64,000 bases of DNA from SpSt-501 sp037481615 (lineage in GTDB: Bacteria > Desulfobacterota > Desulfobacteria > Desulfobacterales > SpSt-501), in the NCBI GenBank assembly GCA_037481615.1, contig JBBFLI010000005.1; one strand, 5' to 3'. Every line of letters starts with the position of its first letter. The first letter of the stretch is position 1. The position numbers and the translations under genes were made by a program. Of this stretch, positions 43,024 to 53,990 are shown piece by piece. The notes beneath the pieces were generated by a model. It made no database searches. It worked only from the letters and a program-made list of their open reading frames with translations, and was not told the origin of the DNA.

Positions 43024-43751
43024 GACAGCAGGGACTCGCGGCGCACGTTCCGGAGGGCGCGGAACAGGTTTCCGCGTACCTTGGGATTGGAGCGGTAGAG
43101 GTCGCGCAGGAGGCGTCGGATCTCCGCCCGGCGCGAACGGCCGGCCGAGGGGCAGGGGTTCTCCATGACCGGCAGGCCCTGCCGTCGCGCGAACCTGCGG
43201 ATGAGCGCCTCCCCCGCATAGGCGAAGGGTCGGATCAGCGTGAAGCGGCCGTCGAAGAGGGGCTGCCGCGGCCGGAAGGTGCTGATTTCCCCGGAATAAA
43301 ACATGTTCAGGAGCAGCGTCTCGATGATGTCGTCCTGGTTGTGACCCAAGGCGAGGGTCTGACAGCCGTGACGATCGGCGATCTCGAAGAGCCGTTTGCG
43401 CCGCAGGCGCGCGCACAGGAAACAGGGGTTCTCCCGGTTTTCGGCGCTGTGACCCCGGAGCCCGAAATCGGTCCGCTCGCTCTCGAAAGGCACATCCAGC
43501 CGTTCGCAGAACGCCGCGAGTTCCTTTTCCGCCCCGCCGGCGAACCCCGGGTCGAGGTAGACCGCGCGGAGGGAATACCGGACGGGCACCCGCGGCCTCC
43601 TCTCGGCGAGCATCCACAACAGGGAGAGGCTGTCGGCGCCGCCCGAGAGGCCGACCAGGATCCGGTCCCCTTCCCGGATCATCCCGTAGTCGTGGAGCGC
43701 TCTTCCCAGGGCCCGGTTGAGAGACTTGTATTCCGGACCCGCCGCCCGCAA
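43020..43751 (-). CDS. ttcA: TtcA-like tRNA 2-thiocytidine synthase
   Basis: 243 residues. PP-loop ATPase with the SGGADSLSLLWML motif near 36-48 and the family CxxC (CFLCARLRRKRLFEIA near 115-130) that holds the iron-sulfur cluster, followed by ALGHNQDDIIETLLLNMFY, PRQPLFDGR and NPCPSAGRSRRAEIR with the third Cys. Length is somewhat shorter than E. coli TtcA. It would thiolate tRNA C32; the related TtuA (T54) family cannot be fully excluded. Overlaps folE2 by 4 bases. Confidence 0.86.
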   Translation of the reverse strand: MRAAGPEYKSLNRALGRALHDYGMIREGDRILVGLSGGADSLSLLWMLAERRPRVPVRYSLRAVYLDPGFAGGAEKELAAFCERLDVPFESERTDFGLRGHSAENRENPCFLCARLRRKRLFEIADRHGCQTLALGHNQDDIIETLLLNMFYSGEISTFRPRQPLFDGRFTLIRPFAYAGEALIRRFARRQGLPVMENPCPSAGRSRRAEIRRLLRDLYRSNPKVRGNLFRALRNVRRESLLS

Positions 43752-43760
43752 AGAGCCCCC

Positions 43761-43970
43761 TTACTCTTCCAGCGCCGGGGTCGGTTCCTTGAGCCGGATA
43801 CGACCGGCGGCGACTTCGCGCAGCGAAATCACGATGTCTTCGTTCTTGGGAGCGGTGACGAGGTAATCGGAGCCCTCGCGGATCTGCCGCACCCGTTTGG
43901 CGACGAGGTTGACCAGTAGAAAGCGGTTGCTCACCTTCTTCAGGCAGTCTTCAACGGTGATTCTGGCCAT
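43761..43970 (-). CDS. rpoZ: RNA polymerase omega subunit
   Basis: 69 residues. MARITVEDCLKKVSNRFLLV and LVAKRVRQI are the conserved first helices, followed by NEDIVISLREVAAGRI. Holds the beta' subunit during polymerase assembly and is part of the ppGpp site in proteobacteria. It lies 9 bases before ttcA and 69 bases after greA on the same strand. Confidence 0.94.
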   Translation of the reverse strand: MARITVEDCLKKVSNRFLLVNLVAKRVRQIREGSDYLVTAPKNEDIVISLREVAAGRIRLKEPTPALEE

Positions 43971-44039
43971 CGGCCGTTTCCTCCCTGCACCCCATGCCTC
44001 CCGCGCCCCCCCGGTCCCGGCGCCCGCCGGCGGAAGGGA

Positions 44040-44507
44040 TCAGAGGATTTCGATCACTTCATAGCGGCGTTTTCCGCCGGGGACGTCCACGCTCACCTCG
44101 TCGCCCGGCTTTCTGCCGAGCAGCGCCCGTCCGATCGGCGAGGTGACCGAGATGCGCCCCTGCTCCACATCGGATTCATCGGGCCCGACCAAGCGGTATT
44201 CGACTTCCTGGCCCGTCTCGAGGTTCTCCAGCCGGACGCGGCAGCCGAAGACGACCCGGTCTCGGGCCACGTCCTCGGGTCGAATCACTTCCAGATGCGC
44301 GAGCTTGTGCTCCAGTTCGCTGATTCGCCCCTCGATGAAACCCTGACGGTCCTTGGCCGCGGCGTACTCGGCGTTTTCACTCAGGTCCCCATGGGCCCGG
44401 GCGGCCTCGATGGCCCGGATGTTCTCGGGCCGGACCACCCGTTTCAGATTTTCCAACTCGCGCCGGATGGCCTCGTAGCCCTCCGGCGTCACCGGGATGC
44501 GTTCCAC
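44040..44507 (-). CDS. greA: Transcript cleavage factor GreA
   Basis: 155 residues from a GTG at 44507 preceded by AGGAG at seven bases. Rescues backtracked RNA polymerase by stimulating transcript cleavage. Seen: PVTPEGYEAIRRELENLKRV, the coiled-coil tip GDLSENAEYAAAKDRQ with the catalytic acidic pair, and the C-terminal SPIGRALLGRKPGDEVSVDV. Standard length; GreA rather than GreB from the sequence of the tip and C-terminal domain. Confidence 0.95.
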   Translation of the reverse strand: MERIPVTPEGYEAIRRELENLKRVVRPENIRAIEAARAHGDLSENAEYAAAKDRQGFIEGRISELEHKLAHLEVIRPEDVARDRVVFGCRVRLENLETGQEVEYRLVGPDESDVEQGRISVTSPIGRALLGRKPGDEVSVDVPGGKRRYEVIEIL

Positions 44508-44605
44508 GAATGCTCTCCTGTACGATCTGAAGTCTTCCGCTCGAGGCGAAATCCGCTCCTCCCCGCCATCGGCGAGGGATCTCGGAGTCGAAGTCGCGTG
44601 CGGGA

Positions 44606-45628
44606 TCAGAGGTATTCCCGGGCGAGGAGCCGGGCGATCTGGACGGCGTTCGTCGCCGCCCCCTTGCGGATGTTGTCGGCCACCACCCAGAGGTTGAGCC
44701 CGTTCTCGACCGATTCGTCACGGCGGATGCGGCCGACCCAGGTCAGGTCCTGGCCGGCTGCATCGATCGGCATCGGGTACCGCCCCGCCTGGGGGTCGTC
44801 GACCACGAGAACTCCGGGGGAGCGCGCCAGGAGCTCCCGCACCTCCTCCGGGGGACAGGGCTTGCGGGTCTCCACGTTGACCGCCTCCGAATGCCCGTAA
44901 AAAACCGGGACGCGCACGGTGGTCGCCGTGACGCCGATCGTCGGGTCCTCGAGGATCTTGCGGGTCTCGTTCACCATTTTCATTTCTTCCTTGGTGTACC
45001 CGTTATCGAGGAAACGGTCGATCTGCGGCAGGCAATTGAACGCGATCCGGTGCGGGTAGACCGACCGGGGGACGGGCAGGAAATTCAGCAGGGCCCGGGT
45101 CTGGTCGTAGAGCTCCTCGATCGCCTTTTTTCCGGTTCCGGAAACCGACTGGTAGGTGGACACCACCACGCGGCGGATGCCGTATTGGCGGTGGATCGGG
45201 TTCAGGACCACGACCATCTGGATCGTCGAACAGTTGGGGTTGGCGATGATCCCCTTGCGCCGGAAGCCCGCCGTCGCATGCGGGTTCACCTCCGGGACGA
45301 CGAGCGGGACCTCGGGATCCATCCGCCAGGCGCTGGAATTGTCGATGACGACACAGCCGGCGGCGGCGGCAAGGGGGGCGAACTTTTCGCTCACGGTTCC
45401 GCCCGCGGAAAAGAGCGCGATGTCGATCCCCCGAAAGGAATCCTCCCGCAACTCCTCGACCGGGATCGTCTCCCCCCGGAAGCGCAGGCTCCGACCGATC
45501 GAGCGCGCCGAGGCGAACAGGCGCAAGGAACGGACGGGGAAGTTCGCCTCTTCCAGGCAGGCGATCATCTGGTTGCCGACGGCCCCGGTCGCCCCGGCGA
45601 CGGCGACGTGAAAACTCTTCTCAGCCAT
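44606..45628 (-). CDS. asd: Aspartate-semialdehyde dehydrogenase
   Basis: 340 residues. Reduces aspartyl phosphate to aspartate semialdehyde with NADPH, feeding lysine, threonine, methionine and the cell-wall diaminopimelate. Seen: VAVAGATGAVGNQM (NADP loop), ALFSAGG, the active-site Cys in GIIANPNCSTIQM near 132 and YQSVSGTGKKAIEEL, plus GHSEAVNVET near 252. Start at 45628 has AGGAG seven bases upstream; it overlaps the psd stop by 8 bases. Confidence 0.95.
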   Translation of the reverse strand: MAEKSFHVAVAGATGAVGNQMIACLEEANFPVRSLRLFASARSIGRSLRFRGETIPVEELREDSFRGIDIALFSAGGTVSEKFAPLAAAAGCVVIDNSSAWRMDPEVPLVVPEVNPHATAGFRRKGIIANPNCSTIQMVVVLNPIHRQYGIRRVVVSTYQSVSGTGKKAIEELYDQTRALLNFLPVPRSVYPHRIAFNCLPQIDRFLDNGYTKEEMKMVNETRKILEDPTIGVTATTVRVPVFYGHSEAVNVETRKPCPPEEVRELLARSPGVLVVDDPQAGRYPMPIDAAGQDLTWVGRIRRDESVENGLNLWVVADNIRKGAATNAVQIARLLAREYL

Positions 45629-46313
45629 GGGACATCTCCTGCGAAAAGGAGGCCAGCACCGTGGTCCCGGCTCGCACCCGGTCGCCGACGGCGACGGCCG
45701 GGCGGACCTCCCGCGGCAAATAGACGTCGAGCCGGGATCCGAAACAGATCATGCCGCAGCGCTGGCCGCGGGCGACGGGGTCTCCTTCCTGGAGGGTGCA
45801 GAGAATGCGCCGTGCGATCAGGCCGGCGACCTGGACGAAGCAGATCTTGCGCCCCTCGGGCGTTTCGATCCAGACGGCGTTGTGCTCGTTCTTCATCGAG
45901 GCTTCGCCGCGGTCAGCAGGAAGGAACCGCCCCGGCCGGTATTTCGTCCGCGCAACACGCCCTTCGTGGGGGACGCGGTTCACATGGACGTCGAAAACGG
46001 ACATGAAGATGCTGATCTGGAACGCCGGCCCCTCGAGGAAGGGGCTCTGCGAAACGATGTCGGCGAAGATGACCTTCCCGTCCGCCGGCGAAACGATCAG
46101 CCCGCGGCGCTGAGGGATGATGCGATCCGGATCCCGGAAGAACCCCGCGATGGCAAAGGACGCGGCCAGGCCCAAGACCGCCGGAAACGTGAGCTGGAGC
46201 AGCGCGAAGACGAAGGTGGCGAAGGCGGCGGCGGCGATCAGCGGGTAGCCGGCCCGCGCCACGGGGAAAGCCGTCTGGCGGGGGGGCTCGGCCCAGGAGT
46301 ATTCATCGGGCAT
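45621..46313 (-). CDS. psd: Phosphatidylserine decarboxylase proenzyme, short form
   Basis: 230-residue inner-membrane enzyme making phosphatidylethanolamine. Two hydrophobic stretches at ~22-60, then FFRDPDR, IVSPADGKVIFAD, FMSVFDVHVNRVPHEG and the self-cleavage motif CFGSRLDVYLP near 191, where cleavage before Ser yields the pyruvoyl cofactor. The short (~230 aa) PSD type typical of many non-enteric bacteria. The start of the asd gene overlaps its end. Confidence 0.94.
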   Translation of the reverse strand: MPDEYSWAEPPRQTAFPVARAGYPLIAAAAFATFVFALLQLTFPAVLGLAASFAIAGFFRDPDRIIPQRRGLIVSPADGKVIFADIVSQSPFLEGPAFQISIFMSVFDVHVNRVPHEGRVARTKYRPGRFLPADRGEASMKNEHNAVWIETPEGRKICFVQVAGLIARRILCTLQEGDPVARGQRCGMICFGSRLDVYLPREVRPAVAVGDRVRAGTTVLASFSQEMSHG

Positions 46314-46347
46314 GGGTTCGCTTCCTGATATGCCAAGAAATCGTTAT

Positions 46348-46376
46348 CAATTAGCTTAGCCTCGGATCCTTGTCAA
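46348..46376 (-). promoter_or_regulatory. Candidate promoter for psd-asd operon
   Basis: Minus strand TTGACA (46371-46376), 17-base spacer, TAATTG (46348-46353). The -10 is weak but the -35 is exact; it overlaps the end of tsaB, 35 bases before the psd start. Confidence 0.45.
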
Positions 46377-47099
46377 TCGCCTGCGGTGGCGTCTCGGCGC
46401 CCTCGCCTCCCGGAGTTCGGGGGGCGAGGGCCGCGCGCTCGGCATCCGAAGGCCTGAGGTAGCGGGGAACCAGCCGCGAACCCCGTTCGCCGGCGTCCAG
46501 GGCCATGCGCGCGGCGGCAAGCCGGCCGATCACCGCGGCACGGGGGTCGTTCTGCCCGGGGGGGGCGAATCGGGCCCCTTCGCCCAAGGCGAGGCGGATC
46601 TTGTCGGCATGCAGGGCCGCGCCATCGCCGATGAACAGGTGGGGACCCTCGAGTTCACCCAACAAGGCATCGATCGTCAGCGCCCGCTCCGGGGCAAGAC
46701 GCCCGAGCCGCTCCCCCTCGGCCCGGTAGAGCGCACAATAGAGCTCGCCGCGCCGGGCGTCGATCAGGCAGCAGATGCGCTCGTCCCGCGGCAGAAGCGA
46801 TGCCGCCAGGGCCTCGAGACTGCCGACGCCGACGCAGGGGATCCCCGCCGCGAAAGCCATTCCCTTGGCGGTCGCAATCCCGATCCGCAACCCCGTGAAC
46901 GAGCCCGGTCCGACGCAGACGCCGACACCGTCCAGGTCCGCGGGACGCCAGCCTGCGAGGCGCATGGCGTGTTCGACCAGCGCGAGAAGGTGGGCGGAGT
47001 GCGTCTCGGGCAGGCGCACTGCGGTCTCCACGAGGAGCTCCGTATCCGCGAGCAGCGCAACCGAGCAGCTGCGCGTAGAGGTGTCGAGAGCGAGAATCC

Positions 47100-47103
<4 letters not shown>
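46351..47103 (-). CDS. tsaB: tRNA threonylcarbamoyladenosine biosynthesis protein TsaB
   Basis: 250 residues of the ASKHA fold. With TsaD and TsaE it installs t6A37 in ANN-reading tRNAs. Seen: RILALDTSTRSCSVAL at the start, PETHSAHLLALVEHA, and GVGVCVGPGSFTGLRIGIAT near 60-79. The C terminus is a non-conserved Glu/Pro tail. It overlaps the lon stop by 4 bases; tsaD is 13 kb away at 60153-61148. Confidence 0.93.
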
Positions 47104-49535
<2,432 letters not shown>

Positions 49536-49636
49536 GAGTGAATTCTCGACTTTCTCCCAGAACAAAAGCCGGTTGCGTCCCCGAACGGCGGCGCAACCGG
49601 AAAAATTCGTTGGGAAATCCCGGAAAAGTCGTCTAT

Positions 49637-49664
49637 ATTGTAGCGCATACGGACGGCGTTGCAA
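49637..49664 (-). promoter_or_regulatory. Promoter of lon
   Basis: Minus strand TTGCAA (49659-49664), 16-base spacer, TACAAT (49637-49642), about 100 bases before the lon start. No CIRCE-like or heat-shock sigma motif is obvious nearby. Confidence 0.6.
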
Positions 49665-49762
49665 CCGAAAACGGCACCCCTCATCGAAGCGCTTTTCCGG
49701 TCGGGCAAGGGGGATGCGGGGCGGCAAAAGGGAAGCGTTCCCTTCGGGCCGCCGAGGGCATC

Positions 49763-50530
49763 GTGACCCATATGGAATGGATCGGGTTGGTGGTCGGGCT
49801 GATCGTGGGGAGTTTCCTGAACGTCTGCATCCACCGGCTTCCCCTCTCGCTTTCGATCGTCCGGCCGCGTTCCCGCTGTCCGCAGTGCGGCAGCGCCATC
49901 CGGCCGTGGGACAACATCCCGGTGATAAGCTACATTCTCCTGCGGGGCCGCTGCCGGGATTGCGGGGCCCGCATTCCCTGGCGCTATCCTCTCGTCGAGC
50001 TCTTGACCGGGGCTTTCGGGGCGCTGACGATCCTGCGGTTCGGCTTCGGCCCGACGGCGCTCGTCGCCTTCCTGCTGGTCTGTGCGCTCCTGGTGGTCAC
50101 CTTCATCGACCTCGACCACCGCATCATCCCCGATGTCATCTCCCTTCCGGGCATTCTCCTCGGCCTGGCCGCGAGTTTCGGCCCCGGCCTGGTGCCGCCG
50201 CGCGACTCGCTGATCGGCCTGCTCCTGGGGGGCGGCGTCCTTTTTCTGGTCGCCTGGGGGTACCAGTGGCTTGCGCACCGCGAAGGCATGGGGGGCGGCG
50301 ATATCAAACTGCTCGCCATGATCGGGGCCTTTCTCGGCTGGAAGGGGGTTGCCGTGACCCTTTTCATCGCATCGCTTTCCGGTACGCTCGCGGGGCTGGC
50401 GGTGATGCTGCGGCGGACCGAAGGGATGAAAGCCGCCGTGCCCTTCGGCCCTTTCCTTTCCATCGGCGCGATCGCCTACCTTTTCCGAGGCCCGGAGCTC
50501 GTGGGCTGGTACCTCGGAACGCTCGGCTGA
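49763..50530 (+). CDS. Prepilin peptidase/N-methyltransferase
   Basis: 255 residues from the GTG at 49763 with GAGGG close upstream; the ATG at 49772 is an alternative start. Multi-spanning membrane enzyme cleaving type IV pilin-like leaders and methylating the new N terminus. Seen: a double CxxC zinc site (CPQCGS...CRDCGA) in the cytoplasmic loop near 38-70, and the aspartyl protease pair TFIDLDHRIIPD near 110-121 and GMGGGDIKLLAMIG near 176-189. No other pilus or type II secretion gene is adjacent, though an ExeA-like ATPase lies in this window. Confidence 0.93.
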   Translation: MTHMEWIGLVVGLIVGSFLNVCIHRLPLSLSIVRPRSRCPQCGSAIRPWDNIPVISYILLRGRCRDCGARIPWRYPLVELLTGAFGALTILRFGFGPTALVAFLLVCALLVVTFIDLDHRIIPDVISLPGILLGLAASFGPGLVPPRDSLIGLLLGGGVLFLVAWGYQWLAHREGMGGGDIKLLAMIGAFLGWKGVAVTLFIASLSGTLAGLAVMLRRTEGMKAAVPFGPFLSIGAIAYLFRGPELVGWYLGTLG

Positions 50531-50552
50531 TCGGCTTTCCGAAATCGCGGGC

Positions 50553-51281
50553 ATGCGACTGGCCATTCTTTCGGACATCCACGGCAATCTCGACGCCTTC
50601 GAGGCGGTCCTCGAGGATCTCGCAACGCGCCGGGTGGATGCCGTCTACAGCCTGGGGGACAACATCGGCTACGGCGCCCAGCCCGAAGAGGTCGTGGAAC
50701 TCCTCGTCCGCCGCGGAATCCCCTCCGTTCTGGGCAATCATGAGCTTGCGGCTCTCGACCCCTCCACCCTCGACTGGTTCAACCCGGCGGCCCGTCGTTC
50801 GCTTGCGCTCACCCTTTCCTGGCTGCGGCCGGACACCCGGGCCTTTCTCGCCGCCTTGCCGCGGTTCCGCTCCGTTCACGGGCTCCGGCTGGTTCACGGC
50901 TTTCCCCCCGACTCGCCGACCACCTACCTCTTCGAAATCCCCTGGCTCGACTTCGCCGCCCGTTTCGCCTGCTTTCCGGAGCGCATCTGCCTCGTGGGCC
51001 ACACCCATCTCCTGGGGCTCTACCGCCTCCTCGAGGGGCAAGTGCGGGAGGAGGCCTTGAGTGAGGGGGAACATGCTCTCGACCCGGCATCGCGCTACCT
51101 CGTGAACGTGGGAAGTGTCGGGCAGCCCCGGGACGGCGATCCGCGCGCGAAATACGTCATCTGGGACGAAGGCCGGGGGACGCTCGAGGTCCGCTGCGTG
51201 TCCTATGACGCCCCGGCCGCGGCGGCCAGGATCCTCGCCCGGGGGTTGCCGCCGGAACACGCACGAAGGCTCTGCCGATGA
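50553..51281 (+). CDS. Calcineurin-like metallophosphoesterase
   Basis: 242 residues with the canonical metal motifs: LAILSDIHGNLDAFEAVLED near 3-22, SLGDNIGYGAQPEEVVELL near 32-50, SVLGNHELA near 60 and LVGHTHLLGLYRLL near 149-162. The single-domain type often active on phosphodiesters or nucleotides, but the substrate is not predictable. It overlaps the Ser/Thr kinase gene by 4 bases (ATGA), so the two may be functionally paired. Confidence 0.88.
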   Translation: MRLAILSDIHGNLDAFEAVLEDLATRRVDAVYSLGDNIGYGAQPEEVVELLVRRGIPSVLGNHELAALDPSTLDWFNPAARRSLALTLSWLRPDTRAFLAALPRFRSVHGLRLVHGFPPDSPTTYLFEIPWLDFAARFACFPERICLVGHTHLLGLYRLLEGQVREEALSEGEHALDPASRYLVNVGSVGQPRDGDPRAKYVIWDEGRGTLEVRCVSYDAPAAAARILARGLPPEHARRLCR

Positions 51282-52630
51282 AACGGATCGGACGTTACAT
51301 CGTCCGCGGCCTCCTCGGCCGCGGCGGCATGGGCCGCGTCTATCTGGTCGAACTGCCGCCGATCGGCCGCACGGCGGCGTTGAAGCGGCTCGAGCCCGAT
51401 CCCCTGTTGGTCCGCCTGCTCGGGGAGGACACCCTGCGCGAGATGTTCCTCGGTGAGGTCGTGAAGATGGCGCAGCTGAGCCATCCCCACCTGCTCTCGG
51501 TCCATGATTACGACGAGGCCGACGGCCGGCCCTTCGCCGTGATGGACCATCACTTTCTGAACGTGGGCCTCCTGATCGGGGAGCGCCCGCAGGCCGAACT
51601 GCCCTCGCGCATCCTGCGCATCGACCGCGCCCTGGAGATCGCGCGGGAAACCCTGGACGGGCTTGCCTGCCTGCACCACCACGGGATCGTGCACCTCGAC
51701 ATCAAGCCCTTCAATCTGCTGCTCGATGAACACGGAGCGGTCCGGATCGCCGACTTCGGGCTCTCCCGGCTGCGCGGCGAACGCAGGCGGCGGCCCTCCC
51801 AGCTGAATGTCGGCTCCCCCTGGTATGCCGCCCCGGAGCAGGAACGGGACCCCGAGTCGGCGGATGCCCGGGCCGACCTGTACGCCTTCGGGGTGACCCT
51901 TTACCGCCTGTTGACCGGCAGGCTCCCCGGCCCCGACCCGGGCAAGGCGGCCCCGCTCTTGAACCCCGACTTGGACGATGACTGGGGCGCCTTTTTCGAT
52001 CGGCTCCTCGCCCCCGACCCGCAAGGGAGGTTCCCCTCCGCAACCGGGGTGAGCGAGGCGCTGGGGGCGCTCGAGGCCGCCTGGCGGGAGCGAAGGGAGC
52101 GCACGTGCGCCTACGCGCCGCTCGTCGCCGCCGCCGCCGGCCGAGGGGCGGCGGCCGCCCGGCCGCGCTCCCGGCCCCTGAAAATCGCCCCCGCGGAGGC
52201 ACAGGACCGCTTCGGGCTAGACGAGATCCGCCGCCCGCGATCGTACGCCGGCCACGCCTTCGAACCGGCGGGGCGGCGATTGCTGCGCGACGTCGCAAGC
52301 GGGCTCCTCTGGCAGCGCGGGGGGAGCCCCTACCCGGTCAACTGGCGGGAGGCCCGTGCGTATGTCGAAGCGCTGAACCGCGAGGGTTTCGCCGGCATCG
52401 CCGCGTGGAGGCTTCCGACGGTCGAGGAATTGCTCACCCTCGTCGCGCCCACCCCGCACGGAGCGGACTTTTGCGCCGCGCCGCTTTTTGACCGCCGTCA
52501 AAAAACGCTCTGGAGCTGCGACCGCCGGTCTTTCACGGCGGCGTGGTTCGTGGACCTGGAGGCGGGGTTCGTGTCCTGGCTGGATGCACGCGCCCGGCTG
52601 TTCGTGCGGGCCGTGGCCGACGGCGACTGA
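51278..52630 (+). CDS. Ser/Thr protein kinase fused to DUF1566 (Lcl-like) domain
   Basis: 450 residues. Residues ~1-270 are a Hanks-type kinase: RYIVRGLLGRGGMGRVYLV (glycine loop), the VAIK-like TAALKRLE, the catalytic HLDIKPFNLLLDEHG (an HLD variant of HRD), IADFGLSRL (DFG) and the WYAAPEQ P+1 loop. Residues ~290-450 form a Lcl/DUF1566-type domain: SGLLWQRGGSPYPVNWREAR and the IAAWRLPTVEELLTLV motif near 375-390, ending LFVRAVADGD. There is no transmembrane helix, so both parts should be cytoplasmic, which is unusual for Lcl domains, which are normally exported. It is convergent with korC. Confidence 0.85.
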   Translation: MKRIGRYIVRGLLGRGGMGRVYLVELPPIGRTAALKRLEPDPLLVRLLGEDTLREMFLGEVVKMAQLSHPHLLSVHDYDEADGRPFAVMDHHFLNVGLLIGERPQAELPSRILRIDRALEIARETLDGLACLHHHGIVHLDIKPFNLLLDEHGAVRIADFGLSRLRGERRRRPSQLNVGSPWYAAPEQERDPESADARADLYAFGVTLYRLLTGRLPGPDPGKAAPLLNPDLDDDWGAFFDRLLAPDPQGRFPSATGVSEALGALEAAWRERRERTCAYAPLVAAAAGRGAAAARPRSRPLKIAPAEAQDRFGLDEIRRPRSYAGHAFEPAGRRLLRDVASGLLWQRGGSPYPVNWREARAYVEALNREGFAGIAAWRLPTVEELLTLVAPTPHGADFCAAPLFDRRQKTLWSCDRRSFTAAWFVDLEAGFVSWLDARARLFVRAVADGD

Positions 52631-52636
52631 AAGGCT

Positions 52637-53182
52637 TCAGCCCCGCGCGTTTTTGCCGAGCTCCATGCCGAGCTCGAGGGCCTTGCGGTTCATCTCGAGA
52701 AAGTCGGGGGGAACGCGGCTCTCGAGCACCTTGAGGATGGACTCGGGGCGGACCAGATCGGTCAGCGCCACAAGCGCACCCAGCATGCAGATGTTGAAGA
52801 CGATCGGCCGACCGATCACCTCCATCACCGAGCGGTAGAGCGGCAGCTCGCGTTGCAGGGCGTCCACCTTGCGCTGGATCTTGACATAGCGGCTGTCGGT
52901 GATCAGCAGCCCCCCGGGGCGGATGATCGAGGAAAACTTGTTGTAGGCCTCCTGGGTGAGGCAGACGAGCACGTTCGGCTGCAGCACCTTCGGGTAGTAG
53001 ATGGGGGTGTCGGCGATGATCACATCCGAGCGGGTCGCCCCTCCCCGGGCCTCTGCCCCGTAAGACTGCGATTGTACGGCGTTCAAGCCCTCGTGCAGCA
53101 CCGCCGCCTCGGCCAGGATGATGGCCGCCGTGATGACCCCCTGGCCACCGGAGCCGGAAAAGACGAGCCTGCAGCGTTCCAT
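52637..53182 (-). CDS. korC: 2-oxoacid:ferredoxin oxidoreductase, gamma subunit
   Basis: 181 residues from the ATG at 53182, which shares one base with the korB stop (TAATG). Contains RLVFSGSGGQGVITAAIILA near 5-24, QSQSYGAEARGGATRSDVIIA and NVLVCLTQEAYNKF. Last gene of the operon, convergent with the kinase gene. Confidence 0.92.
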   Translation of the reverse strand: MERCRLVFSGSGGQGVITAAIILAEAAVLHEGLNAVQSQSYGAEARGGATRSDVIIADTPIYYPKVLQPNVLVCLTQEAYNKFSSIIRPGGLLITDSRYVKIQRKVDALQRELPLYRSVMEVIGRPIVFNICMLGALVALTDLVRPESILKVLESRVPPDFLEMNRKALELGMELGKNARG

Positions 53183-53988
53183 TACCGGCTTCCTCCCATC
53201 GCGCGCTCGACCAGCCTGCTGTATTCTTCGCAATACTCCGGGGCCTCGACGTCGACGAAAATGCCGCGTTCGATCAACTCCGGGTTTTCCTGTTTCGCCT
53301 TGGACCCGACCGGCGTCGTGTGGTCCTTGAGCCATTTGACCATTTCGGGCGCATCCCCGATCCGGTTCTTGCGCCCGAAATAGGTCGGGCACTGGGTGAG
53401 GACCTCGACGACCGAAAAGCCCCGGTGGCGGATCGCCTTCTCGATCACCTCGCTCAGGTGCTGGGCGTGGTAGGTGGTCGACCGCGCGACGAAGGTGGCG
53501 CCCGCGGCACGCGCCAGTTCCACGATATCGAAGCTCTTGTCGATCGTCTTGTAGGGGGCGGTCGTGGCGCTCACATTGATCCCCGAAAGCGGGGAAAACT
53601 GCCCGCCCGTCATGCCGTAAATGCGGTTGTTCATCACGATCGCCGTGATGTCGATGTTGCGGCGTGCGGCGTGAATGAAGTGGTTTCCCCCGATCGCCAG
53701 TGCATCCCCGTCGCCCATGGGGACGATCAGGGTCAGCTCGGGCCGGGCGAGCTTGACGCCGGTGGCGAAAGCGAGCGCCCGGCCGTGGATCGTGTGCATG
53801 GTGTGGAAGTCGACGTAGCCCACGATCCGCGAGGAGCAGCCGATCCCGGAGACCATGACGATGTCGTTCTTCTTCAGCCCGAGCCGCTCGATCGCCCGGA
53901 TCATCCCCCCGAGAACCTCGCCGTGCCCGCAGCCCGGGCACCACAGGTGGGGGAAGAAGCGTTCCCGCAGATAATCTTTGACGGCCAT
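53182..53988 (-). CDS. korB: 2-oxoacid:ferredoxin oxidoreductase, beta subunit
   Basis: 268 residues from the ATG at 53988. Holds thiamine diphosphate and part of an Fe-S site: WCPGCGHGEVLGGMIRAI near 16-33 (CxxC), the TPP motif VPMGDGDALAIGG...MNN near 88-120 and a PLSGINVSATT segment. Two-base gap to korA. With KorA, C and D it oxidises 2-oxoglutarate (or another 2-oxoacid) to acyl-CoA, passing electrons to ferredoxin. Confidence 0.93.
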   Translation of the reverse strand: MAVKDYLRERFFPHLWCPGCGHGEVLGGMIRAIERLGLKKNDIVMVSGIGCSSRIVGYVDFHTMHTIHGRALAFATGVKLARPELTLIVPMGDGDALAIGGNHFIHAARRNIDITAIVMNNRIYGMTGGQFSPLSGINVSATTAPYKTIDKSFDIVELARAAGATFVARSTTYHAQHLSEVIEKAIRHRGFSVVEVLTQCPTYFGRKNRIGDAPEMVKWLKDHTTPVGSKAKQENPELIERGIFVDVEAPEYCEEYSRLVERAMGGSR

Positions 53989-53990
53989 CG

